In this document: piece after piece, positions 1 through 7,558 of the stretch
How the letters are laid out: each line of letters starts with the position of its first letter
How positions within the stretch are numbered: position 1 is the stretch's first letter
NCBI GenBank assembly: GCA_028287035.1
Contig: JAQBQL010000181.1
Span: 40,089 to 104,088 of the forward strand
DNA length: 64,000 nucleotides
From: Labilithrix sp.
GTDB lineage: Bacteria > Myxococcota > Polyangia > Polyangiales > Polyangiaceae
Direction: 5' to 3'
Notes under the pieces: generated by a model
Told to the model about the DNA's origin: nothing
Database searches by the model: none
The model's input: only the letters and a program-made list of their open reading frames with translations
Program-made: the position numbers and the translations under genes

Positions 1-546
1 CTCTCACTTTCCTGACACGGTAGCCCCGCAAAGCACTAAGGTTAATCCCGCGCTTCTAAGAATACGGAAGATTCGGCGCCCTCGGGGCTTCCGGGGCCAA
101 ACGTTTCGTCCTGCCTGTGCTCGTCCTTCGGTCCCGGGCGGTTCGATCGCGTTTCTTCCGTGACGCCATCGCGGCGGCGCGCGGGTCCTCATCTGATCGG
201 TTTCCTCACACAATGAATCTTGGGAGGACGCCTGAGCGAAGATGCGCTCAAGATGCGGAAGCGAAGGCGGCGGTGTACGGACGGTTTACCTTGCGCCACA
301 TCCGCTTGACTGCTCACGAGAGCATTCAAGGCTTCGTTTTGCGATGTGCGGGCGGACTCGGTCCCTTGGTCGCCAGGTTCATGCGTGCACCTCTGTTTCG
401 CTGCGCCGCTGCACGGCCCACCCGTCCGCTCTGCAGAACCGGTGCACCTCGACTCTCTAGGGGTGTGGCTTATTGCCCTCGCGCAAGCAGACGCAATTGA
501 GGCTGAGTGAAGCGAACTCGATCGTTGGTGCTACGACCTCTCCCCC
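1..546. other. gene-free stretch at window start
   Basis: No reading frame here has a plausible start, ribosome binding site, signal peptide or recognisable motif. Base composition is lower in GC than the neighbouring genes. No tRNA cloverleaf and no long repeat was seen by eye. It lies downstream of the last DUF1554-like gene and may hold degraded sequence or the 3' flank of a gene outside the window. Confidence 0.5.
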
Positions 547-1275
547 CTACGGCACATACTCCACGCAATACACCGGGAGCGTCGTGGTGCACGGCAGCTC
601 GGCGTACGAGGACCAGTCGCGGTTCGTTGCGAGGGCCCGGCCCGCTTGGCCCTTGGCGCCGGTCGTGGACCAGTCGTCGCACGTGGGGAATGTCTCGTGG
701 AGACCCGTCGGGCCGCAGCCCGTCCACACCTCGATTGGCCTCGTGTCGATGGCGCGCTGCGGGTTCGCGCCGGCGAGCGCCATCCGGTCCGTGAAGAGGA
801 CGTTCCCGTCCCGGTTGATGTACCGCGCGTCCATCGTGCCGATGACCCGCGTGACTGCGTTCTCGGTGGTCGTGCACATCCACGCTCGCCACTCGCGGTT
901 GTGGAGGTCCGCGTGGGTGTCCAGGTTCGCCTGGGCGGCGCAGAACGCGTCCGCGGGCTGGAGCTTCGACACTCCCGCCGGCACGGATGCGAAGTCCGTG
1001 CGCAACGTGGCCTTCGTCAGGAACAGGTAGCGGTCCGTGCACGCGCGCGCGCTGCCCGCGTCGCACGTCGCGGTGGAAGGCGGCGCGGTGTCGGCCCGCG
1101 CGTCGGGCGTGCTGGCGTCCACCGGGTCGGCGTCGCCCGGTGAGGCTCCGTCCGTCGACGCCTCGTCACCCCCGGCGCCCGGCTCGGGCGCGGCGGAGAA
1201 GCTGCTGCACGCGAGGGCGGCGGACGATCCGACGAGCCACACGGCGACGACCACGAGCGCGCGAGAGAGGGCCAA
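547..1275 (-). CDS. DUF1554-like lipoprotein, paralogue 1
   Basis: Predicted secreted lipoprotein of about 242 aa. An N-terminal hydrophobic signal ends at AALACSSFSAAP, a Cys with a loose lipobox. A low-complexity Asp/Ala/Gly linker follows, then a domain of about 150 residues with the signature FCAAQAN, WRAWMC, VWTGC, CDDW and a final C-x5-PVYC. That signature matches what I recall of DUF1554, known from Leptospira and myxobacterial surface proteins and of unproven function. The start is placed at a TTG because paralogue 3 has the same TTG-Ala-Leu context and the same upstream GATCGTACG at nearly the same spacing. An ATG at 1350 would add 25 residues. It is the last gene of a four-gene minus-strand run, 24-100 bp behind paralogue 2 depending on the start. 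Confidence 0.72.
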   Translation of the reverse strand: MALSRALVVVAVWLVGSSAALACSSFSAAPEPGAGGDEASTDGASPGDADPVDASTPDARADTAPPSTATCDAGSARACTDRYLFLTKATLRTDFASVPAGVSKLQPADAFCAAQANLDTHADLHNREWRAWMCTTTENAVTRVIGTMDARYINRDGNVLFTDRMALAGANPQRAIDTRPIEVWTGCGPTGLHETFPTCDDWSTTGAKGQAGRALATNRDWSSYAELPCTTTLPVYCVEYVP

Positions 1276-1374
1276 GTCCCGGATCGTACGGAGCGCGCGC
1301 CATCCGCGCAACCGCGTCACGTGCGTCCGTCGCTCCTGCCTCGCCGTCACCCCGCTACCGCGCGCGCCGGCCTC

Positions 1375-2097
1375 TCACTCCGCCCACTCGAAGCAGTACA
1401 CCGGATGCGCTTCGAGGCACGATACGTCGCCGTAGCTCGACCACGCGCGGCTCAGCTCGTTCGACCGGCCCGTCGAGCCCATGCCCGCGCCTGACGTCCA
1501 GTCGTCGCACGTGCCGGAACCCTCGCGGCGGCCCGATTGCGCGCAGCCCGTCCACACGTCCTTCATGGCGTCGTCGATCGCCACCCTTGGATTGCCCACG
1601 AGGAGCGCGTTCCGGTCCTCGAAGACGAGCGTGCGATCGGGGCGGACGTACCGCGTCCCTGCCGTCGTGGGGACGCGGTCCGCGGCGTTCGCGTCCGACG
1701 TGCACATCCACGCCCGCCACGTGCGCTCGTGCAGGTCCGCGCGCTTGGCGTCGAGGTTCGCCTGGGCAGCGCAGAACGCGTCCGCCACCGCCAGCACGTT
1801 CGCGCCGGGGACCGCGACGCCGAAGTCTCCGTGCAGCGTGCCCGGCGACACGAACACGTAGCGCTCGTTGCACGCGCGCGTCATCGCGGTGCCGCACGCG
1901 GGCGCGGCAGGCGGACCCGCGTCGCCGTCGACGGGTCCGGCATCGGACGACGCGGCCCCGTCGGTGAGGGCGCCGTCGTCGCCGCCCGCCTCCACCGGCA
2001 CGGACGGATCCGGGGCGGCCGAGAAGCTGCTGCACGCCGGCGCGAGCGCCGTCCCGACGAGCGCTGCCGCGACCACCAGGAGCTGGCGAGCCCTCAC
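1375..2097 (-). CDS. DUF1554-like lipoprotein, paralogue 2
   Basis: Secreted lipoprotein of 240 aa. The GTG start overlaps the TGA of paralogue 3 in a 4-base GTGA, which argues for translational coupling and decides the start. A short basic n-region and hydrophobic core end at ALAPACSSFSAAP. The lipid-attachment Cys is plausible but the lipobox is atypical (Pro at -2). After an Asp/Ala/Gly linker comes the DUF1554-like domain: RYVFVSPGTL, DAFCAAQAN, WRAWMC, VWTGC, CDDWTS and VYCFEWAE. The last motif is nearly identical in paralogue 3, so this pair is more recent than their split from paralogue 1. Function unknown; a surface-exposed C-type-lectin-like fold is possible. Confidence 0.78.
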   Translation of the reverse strand: MRARQLLVVAAALVGTALAPACSSFSAAPDPSVPVEAGGDDGALTDGAASSDAGPVDGDAGPPAAPACGTAMTRACNERYVFVSPGTLHGDFGVAVPGANVLAVADAFCAAQANLDAKRADLHERTWRAWMCTSDANAADRVPTTAGTRYVRPDRTLVFEDRNALLVGNPRVAIDDAMKDVWTGCAQSGRREGSGTCDDWTSGAGMGSTGRSNELSRAWSSYGDVSCLEAHPVYCFEWAE

Positions 2098-2828
2098 TGC
2101 GCCCACTCGAAGCAATAGACCGGATGCATCTCGGTGCATGGTAGCTCGCCGCGGCGGGACCACGCGCGGCTCGTGTCGTTCGCGCGCCCCGCGGTGGCGT
2201 TGGCGTTGACGATCTTCCAGTTACCGCACGTGGGCGAGGCCTCGCGGAGGCCGGATGGCGCGCAGCCCGTCCACACGTCGAGCGGGGAGTCGTCGATCGG
2301 CGTCTCGGGGTTGTCGTGGAGGAGCGCGCTCTCGGTGAGGTAGACGAGCTGGCCGTCGGGGCGGATGTACTGCGTCTCCTCCGGCGCTCCGAGGCGGCCC
2401 GCCGCGTCCACGCTGGACGTGCACATCCACGCTCGCCACGTGCGGCCGTGCAGATCCTCGTGCTCCGGGTCGGCGTTCGCCTGCACGGCGCAGAAGGCGT
2501 CCGCGATCGGCAGCGCGTCCGAGACGACGGCCGCGCCGAAATCTCCCCTCAGCGTGCCCCGCGTCACGAACACGTACCGCTCCTTGCACCCGCGCGAGGT
2601 CGAGGTACCGCACAGCGCAAGGGCCGGGGGAGCCGCGTCGGCGTCCCCGTCGCTGGCGCCCGCCTCGGCCGGCGAGGCATCGTACGTGACCGTGACCGCG
2701 CCGTCGTCTCCGCCCGCCTCGACCGGCCCGGAGGGATCCGGAGCGGCCGAGAAGCTGCTGCACGCCGGCGCGAGCGCCGTCCCGAGGAGCGATGCCGCGA
2801 CGACCAGGAGCTTGCGAGGAAGGGCCAA
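2094..2828 (-). CDS. DUF1554-like lipoprotein, paralogue 3
   Basis: Secreted lipoprotein of about 244 aa, first of the three tandem copies. No ATG or GTG lies in frame between the preceding gene and the signal peptide, so the TTG at 2828 is the only sensible start (MALPRKLLVVAASLLG). The signal ends at ALAPACSSFSAAP, identical in paralogue 2. The C-terminal domain keeps RYVFVTRGTL, ADAFCAVQAN, WRAWMC, VWTGC and VYCFEWAQ, but the usual CDDW is CGNW. It starts 68 bp after the RCC1 lipoprotein and is coupled to paralogue 2 by the GTGA overlap. Known family: DUF1554. Role unknown. Confidence 0.76.
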   Translation of the reverse strand: MALPRKLLVVAASLLGTALAPACSSFSAAPDPSGPVEAGGDDGAVTVTYDASPAEAGASDGDADAAPPALALCGTSTSRGCKERYVFVTRGTLRGDFGAAVVSDALPIADAFCAVQANADPEHEDLHGRTWRAWMCTSSVDAAGRLGAPEETQYIRPDGQLVYLTESALLHDNPETPIDDSPLDVWTGCAPSGLREASPTCGNWKIVNANATAGRANDTSRAWSRRGELPCTEMHPVYCFEWAQ

Positions 2829-2896
2829 GGCACTCGATCGTACGAGCGCCCGGGCCGTCCGCGCAACCCGCGGGGCATCGGCGCCCCGGGAACGCC

Positions 2897-4081
2897 TCAG
2901 AGCGCGGGCAGCGCGACGTCGACCGGTCGCCACTGGCTGCCGGTCGACCCGCCGCCCAGCTGCCCCGCGTCGTTCCAGCCCCAGGCCGCGATCCGGCCGT
3001 CGCGACGAATGGCAAGAAGCGAGCGATAGCCAACGACCTGGAGCACGTCGGACGTGGCGAGCGGCACGGCGCCGTCGCGGTGGACGAGCTCCGTGCCGTC
3101 GCCCGTCGGCGCGGCCCAGCACGAGGCGGTGCCGTCGGTCGTGACGACGCACGGCGCGCCCGCCATGAGGACGCCGTCGCAGCCGAGCCCGTGCACGGCC
3201 ACCGGCGTCGTGGATTGCTTCGCGGGTCCACCGGTGCCGAGCGCGCCCGAGACGTTCTCTCCCCAGCACGAGACGCGGCCGTCGCGCGTCTGGGCGCAGA
3301 CGGCGCTCGAGAATGCCGAGATGCGCACGACGTCGGTGAGCCCCTTCACGGCCGTCGGGACGAGCGTCGCGAGCGCGGTGCCATTGCCGGCCTCGCCGTA
3401 GGCGTTCGATCCCCAGCACGCGACCGTGCCACCCCGCCGGAGCGCGCAGCTCACGGTGAAGCTCAGGGCGAGCTGCGTCGCGTCCTCCAGCCCCACGGCA
3501 GCGACGGGCACGGGCGCGTCCTCGCAGCTGCGGCCGTCGCCGATCCCGCAGTCGCGGCCCGAGCCCCAGCAGCGCACCTCGCCCGAGGCGAGACGCGCGC
3601 ACGAGTGATGGGTCGCGCTGGCGATCTCGACGACGTCCGCGAGGCCCTTCACGGGTGCAGCCGTCGCGCGGAAGGCGCTCACGGTGCCGTCGCCCAGCTG
3701 CCCGCCGTTGTTCTGGCCCCAGCACGCGACGCGGTGGTCCCGGCCGAGCGCGCACGAGAAGCCGCCGAGCGTGCCCCAGTCGCCGACGGTCACCTGGAGC
3801 ACGTCGGAGATGCCCTGCACCCGCACCGGCTCCGCGCGGAGCGTCACGCTGCCGTCGCCGAGCTCGCCCGTGCTGTTGTTCCCCCAGCAGTACACGGCGC
3901 CGCCGTCGCGCCACGCGCAGGCGTGACGACGTTCGATGACCGCGTGCACGGGCGACGACGCGAGCTCGCCCGGCGGCTCGCCACACGCGACGACGGATGG
4001 AGGGGTGGGAGGAGGATCCTCTTCCTGCGCACCACAGGCCGACAGCAGGAGCGGGATGACGAGAAGCGTACGTGACCTCAT
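2897..4081 (-). CDS. RCC1-repeat (beta-propeller) lipoprotein
   Basis: Secreted lipoprotein of 394 aa. The start at 4081 is chosen because MRSRTLLVIPLLLSAC is a textbook lipoprotein signal (lipobox L-S-A-C). The mature part has about seven repeats of roughly 50 residues, each with a CWG core (YCWGNNSTGELG, ACWGQNNGGQLGDG, RCWGSGRDCG, ACWGSNAYGEAG, SCWGENVSGALG, AAWGWNDAGQLG) alternating with a VxGLxDVVxI segment. This is the pattern of RCC1/BLIP-II-like propellers that are common as exported proteins in myxobacteria. It heads the run that continues into the three DUF1554-like lipoproteins, so the four products are probably co-expressed at the cell surface. Ligand unknown. Confidence 0.85.
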   Translation of the reverse strand: MRSRTLLVIPLLLSACGAQEEDPPPTPPSVVACGEPPGELASSPVHAVIERRHACAWRDGGAVYCWGNNSTGELGDGSVTLRAEPVRVQGISDVLQVTVGDWGTLGGFSCALGRDHRVACWGQNNGGQLGDGTVSAFRATAAPVKGLADVVEIASATHHSCARLASGEVRCWGSGRDCGIGDGRSCEDAPVPVAAVGLEDATQLALSFTVSCALRRGGTVACWGSNAYGEAGNGTALATLVPTAVKGLTDVVRISAFSSAVCAQTRDGRVSCWGENVSGALGTGGPAKQSTTPVAVHGLGCDGVLMAGAPCVVTTDGTASCWAAPTGDGTELVHRDGAVPLATSDVLQVVGYRSLLAIRRDGRIAAWGWNDAGQLGGGSTGSQWRPVDVALPAL

Positions 4082-4225
4082 CGCCGCCGCATGTGCACGG
4101 CGCGCGCCACGGCTCGAGCGTCGCGAGGTGACCGCTTCGCACCCACGCGCGTCATGATCGCGAGGCCGCGGAGGTCCGCGCCGCGTGGCACATCGAGGCA
4201 CGCGATCGAGAAGCGGGCTGCGCGA

Positions 4226-7200
4226 TCAGCGCACCTCCACCATCGCGCCCGCCGCCGGGAGATGCACCCAGCTGCTCGTCACCTTGCGCGCGCCGCCCCA
4301 CGCGACCGCCTCGCGGTACGCGGCCAGCTGCGGGAGGAAGCTCGTCACCTTGGCGCGCAGCGCGGCGGCGCCCGTGCCCGGGAACGTCTTGTGGTCGACG
4401 ATGACGAAGCCGTCCGGCGTCTCGAGCAGGAGATCGATGATGCCGCCCACCTGGCGCGGGCCCGCGGCGGTCACGACCCGCGCGTCGATGGACACCTCGC
4501 GATGCCACACCGCCGACGGCCACCGCGCGGCCACGAACGCGACCAGGCGATCGCTCGCGGCGAGCAGCTCGGCGGGCTGCACGTGCGCGCTCATCGCGGC
4601 GCCGGCGAGGATGCGCGTCGCCCGCGTCAGGCGCTCGCCCGGGGAGAGGCCCGGCACGTCGGAGGCGAGGAACGCGTGGACCGCGTCGCCCAGCACGTCG
4701 AACGCCTCGACCTTGCCGGTGATCGCGAGCGCGCCCGGCAGCGCCTCGATCGCGCCCACCGCGCCCAGCATGAGCTCCGGCCATTGCTCCGCGGCGCTCG
4801 ACGGGAGGATGCGATGCGCGGCAGGCGCGGCGGCCGGGGCCGGGCCACGCACGAACCAGCGGCGCGGCTCCTCGGCGGCGCTCGTGGCTTCCGCCGGGGA
4901 CGCGCCGAGCCGCCACACGCGCGTCGCGAGCGACGACGGGCCGAGCTGCGTGCTCGCGCGCTCCCCGTCGGCGGCGCCCGCCGGCAGCACCAGGAGCGGC
5001 TCGCCCGCCGCGTTGCACAGGCCGTCGAGCCACTGCGCGCACGCCGTCGAGACGGCGGGCTCCTTTTTCGTCGCCTTGTTCGTCTTCACCTGCGCCGCCA
5101 GCACCAGGTGATCGCGTGCCCGCGTGAAGCCCACGTAGAGGAGGCGCGCGCGCTCCTTCTCCTCGCGCTGCTGCACGCGCTGGCCCTCCGGCGTCTCCGC
5201 CGCGCGATCGGCGAGCGAGCCCGTGCGCGTGCCGCCGAGCGGCCATGGCCAGTAGCGGATCCAGCGGCCCTTCAGGGGCTCGCGCGCGTCGAACATCGAA
5301 GTACCATCCTCGGATTCGGATTCCGGGGATACGTCGTTGAAGGCGCGGCGGCGCTCGGTGCGGTCGAGGCTCGAGAGGACGACCACCGGCCACTCGAGGC
5401 CCTTGCTCTTGTGGTAGGTGGCGACGATGACCGCGCCGTCGTCGGTGGGGACGTGCTGGTCGTCCGACCCGATCATCTCGCCCTTGCGGAGGCGCTTCTC
5501 GCTCACGTCATCGAAGTAGCGAAGGAGGCCGGCGACGGTGGCGGCCTCGCGCTCCTGGGCGCAGCGTTCCTCGTAATCGGCGGCGAGGCCGCGCAGGGCA
5601 TCGAGGTTGGCGACGCGCTGGGTCGGATCGGGCCACCGCGCGCACACCTGCACGAGGTCGAGCGAGGCGAGCACCCGGTCGACCGCCTCGGCGGGCGACG
5701 CCAGCGAGAGCAGCGCGCGCAGCGGGGAGAGCGCGTCGCGCCAGCCCGCGCCGGGGCTCACCTGCTCGCCGCTCTCGCGGAGCGCGGTCGGTGAGAGCGG
5801 GAGGAGCGAGGCGAGCCACGCATCGGAATCGCGCTCGCCCGCGCCGAGGAGCACGTCGATCTTCGCGGCGGCGAGCGTGTCGCCCGCATCGAGCAGCCAG
5901 CGGAGCGCCGCGTCGACCAGCGTGCCCTCCGGCGTCTCGAGGAGGCCCGCACGCGCGATGGCCACGCGCAGGCCGCGCGCGTGGAGGGCGCCGGCGAGCA
6001 GGGCCGCCTCGTCGTTGGTGGCGACGAGCACCGCCACGTCGCCGGGGCGCACCGGACGCGCCGCATCGGTCGTGCGATCGATGACCGGCGTTTGCTCGGG
6101 GGACGCCAGCAGGCGCGCGACGCCCTCGGCGAGGGCGATGGCGTGCTCGTCCTTCTTCTTCGATTCGAGGGCCCAGAAGCCGAGCGGCGGGAGCGCCGCG
6201 AGCTCGGGGGGCGCCACGCGCGCCGGGGCGACCACCACCTCGCCGCGCGTGAAGCCGTGACGGCCGAGGGCCGCGGCGAACAGCTCCGAGCACGCCGCGA
6301 CGAGCTCGGGACGCGAGCGGTAGTTCTTGCCGAGCACGTCGCGCGTGCCGCCCGAGGCCTCGACCCAGGCGGCGACCGCATCCATCAGCTGCGGATCGGC
6401 GCCTGCGTATTCGAAGATGCACTGCTTGCGATCGCCGACCCATATCGAACGATCGCTCATGGCATGAAGCTTCACGAAGAGCGCGAGCTGGATCGGGCTC
6501 GTGTCCTGGAACTCGTCGACGACCACGAGGCGCAGGCGCGCCGCGAGCTCGGCGGCGACGCGCGGGTGGCTGGCCAGGTCGAGGGCGCGGTCGAGCATGT
6601 CGACGTAGTCGACGACGCGGCGCCGGGTCTTCCACTCCTGGTAGGCGGAGAGGCCGATGCGCGCCGCCTCGTAGATCGAGGTCGTCAGCTCGCGCATCTC
6701 GGCGTGGAGGCGCGGGTGGCCCTCCCAGCGGGACGCGGTGAGGCGGAGGTCGTCGAGGAGATGCTCGCTCTTCTTCGCGGCCGACGCGCTCGACAGACTC
6801 GACCAGTCGCTCCACAGGAGCTCGCGGTCGCGGAGCTTCTCCGCCTTCTTCTCGAGGTCCTCGAGCCGCTCGGCGGTGGTCTTCGTGCCGTCCGGATTCT
6901 CGCGCAGCGCCTTGATGGCGCGGGCCAGGGAGCCGGCGAGCGCGTCCTCGAGCGCGTCGCCGCTCGCCTCGGCGGGCGGCAGCATGCGGAACATGCCCGC
7001 GAGCGAACGCTCGGCCATCGCGGGCAGCCGATCGGCCGCGATGCGGTTGCTGCGCGCGAGATCCATGATGTCGCTCACCGGTCGCACCCAGTCGGTGCGC
7101 TTGGTGACGTTGTCGAAGTGCAGCTGGAACGACGCCGCGAGCCGCTCGAGCGTCACGCTGAGCTGCTCGGGCAGCGCGGCCTCGAGCGACGCGCGGAGCA

Positions 7201-7558
7201 GCTTGCCGGCGTCGCCGGTGACGACGTCCACGTTGGGCGAGAGCCCCGCGTCGATCGCGAACTCCTGGAGGAGCCGGAGGCACATCGCGTGCACCGTGCC
7301 GAGGTACGCGAGGGGCAGCTCGAGGGCCGCGTCGAACGCGCCCTCCTTCACGAGGCGCTGGCGGATGCGCGCGGTGAGCTCGGCGTGCGCCTTCTTCGTA
7401 TACGTGACGGCGACGAGGCTCTCGAGCGGCAGCGGATCGGCGCCGCCCGGCGCGACCGCGTCGGAGACGTCGGTGGTGAGGCGGTAGGTCTTCCCGCTCC
7501 CGGCGGACGCGGACACGATGGTGATCCCGCGCCCCGCCGGCGTGTTCGAGTGACTCAT
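4226..7558 (-). CDS. addA: AddA/RecB-like UvrD helicase-nuclease
   Basis: Large DNA helicase-nuclease (1110 aa) of the double-strand-break resection type. Superfamily 1 motifs are in order: Walker A SASAGSGKT (16-24), motif Ia TYTKKAHAEL (about 53), DEFQDTSPIQ (about 344), GDRKQCIFEYAGAD, NYRSRPEL, YHKSKGLEWP, and motif VI LLYVGFTRARDH (about 809). The C-terminus carries a RecB-family PD-(D/E)XK nuclease with GIIDLLLE and VIVDHKT near 1054. The ATG overlaps the TGA of the upstream nuclease gene (ATGA at 7555-7558), fixing the start and implying a two-subunit complex. By family knowledge such enzymes unwind and degrade broken DNA ends and load the recombinase. The symbol is by architecture; a RecB-like or AdnAB-like naming is possible. 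Confidence 0.88.
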   Translation of the reverse strand: MSHSNTPAGRGITIVSASAGSGKTYRLTTDVSDAVAPGGADPLPLESLVAVTYTKKAHAELTARIRQRLVKEGAFDAALELPLAYLGTVHAMCLRLLQEFAIDAGLSPNVDVVTGDAGKLLRASLEAALPEQLSVTLERLAASFQLHFDNVTKRTDWVRPVSDIMDLARSNRIAADRLPAMAERSLAGMFRMLPPAEASGDALEDALAGSLARAIKALRENPDGTKTTAERLEDLEKKAEKLRDRELLWSDWSSLSSASAAKKSEHLLDDLRLTASRWEGHPRLHAEMRELTTSIYEAARIGLSAYQEWKTRRRVVDYVDMLDRALDLASHPRVAAELAARLRLVVVDEFQDTSPIQLALFVKLHAMSDRSIWVGDRKQCIFEYAGADPQLMDAVAAWVEASGGTRDVLGKNYRSRPELVAACSELFAAALGRHGFTRGEVVVAPARVAPPELAALPPLGFWALESKKKDEHAIALAEGVARLLASPEQTPVIDRTTDAARPVRPGDVAVLVATNDEAALLAGALHARGLRVAIARAGLLETPEGTLVDAALRWLLDAGDTLAAAKIDVLLGAGERDSDAWLASLLPLSPTALRESGEQVSPGAGWRDALSPLRALLSLASPAEAVDRVLASLDLVQVCARWPDPTQRVANLDALRGLAADYEERCAQEREAATVAGLLRYFDDVSEKRLRKGEMIGSDDQHVPTDDGAVIVATYHKSKGLEWPVVVLSSLDRTERRRAFNDVSPESESEDGTSMFDAREPLKGRWIRYWPWPLGGTRTGSLADRAAETPEGQRVQQREEKERARLLYVGFTRARDHLVLAAQVKTNKATKKEPAVSTACAQWLDGLCNAAGEPLLVLPAGAADGERASTQLGPSSLATRVWRLGASPAEATSAAEEPRRWFVRGPAPAAAPAAHRILPSSAAEQWPELMLGAVGAIEALPGALAITGKVEAFDVLGDAVHAFLASDVPGLSPGERLTRATRILAGAAMSAHVQPAELLAASDRLVAFVAARWPSAVWHREVSIDARVVTAAGPRQVGGIIDLLLETPDGFVIVDHKTFPGTGAAALRAKVTSFLPQLAAYREAVAWGGARKVTSSWVHLPAAGAMVEVR

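Noticed and set aside
1..546. tRNA or small RNA in the first half kilobase
   Set aside because: No cloverleaf, no conserved T-loop sequence and no promoter/terminator pair could be made out.
4091..5794. Long plus-strand open frames opposite the helicase (also many others opposite real genes)
   Set aside because: High third-position GC opens antisense frames. Their translations are Arg/Ala-rich without motifs, while the minus strand carries clear helicase motifs.
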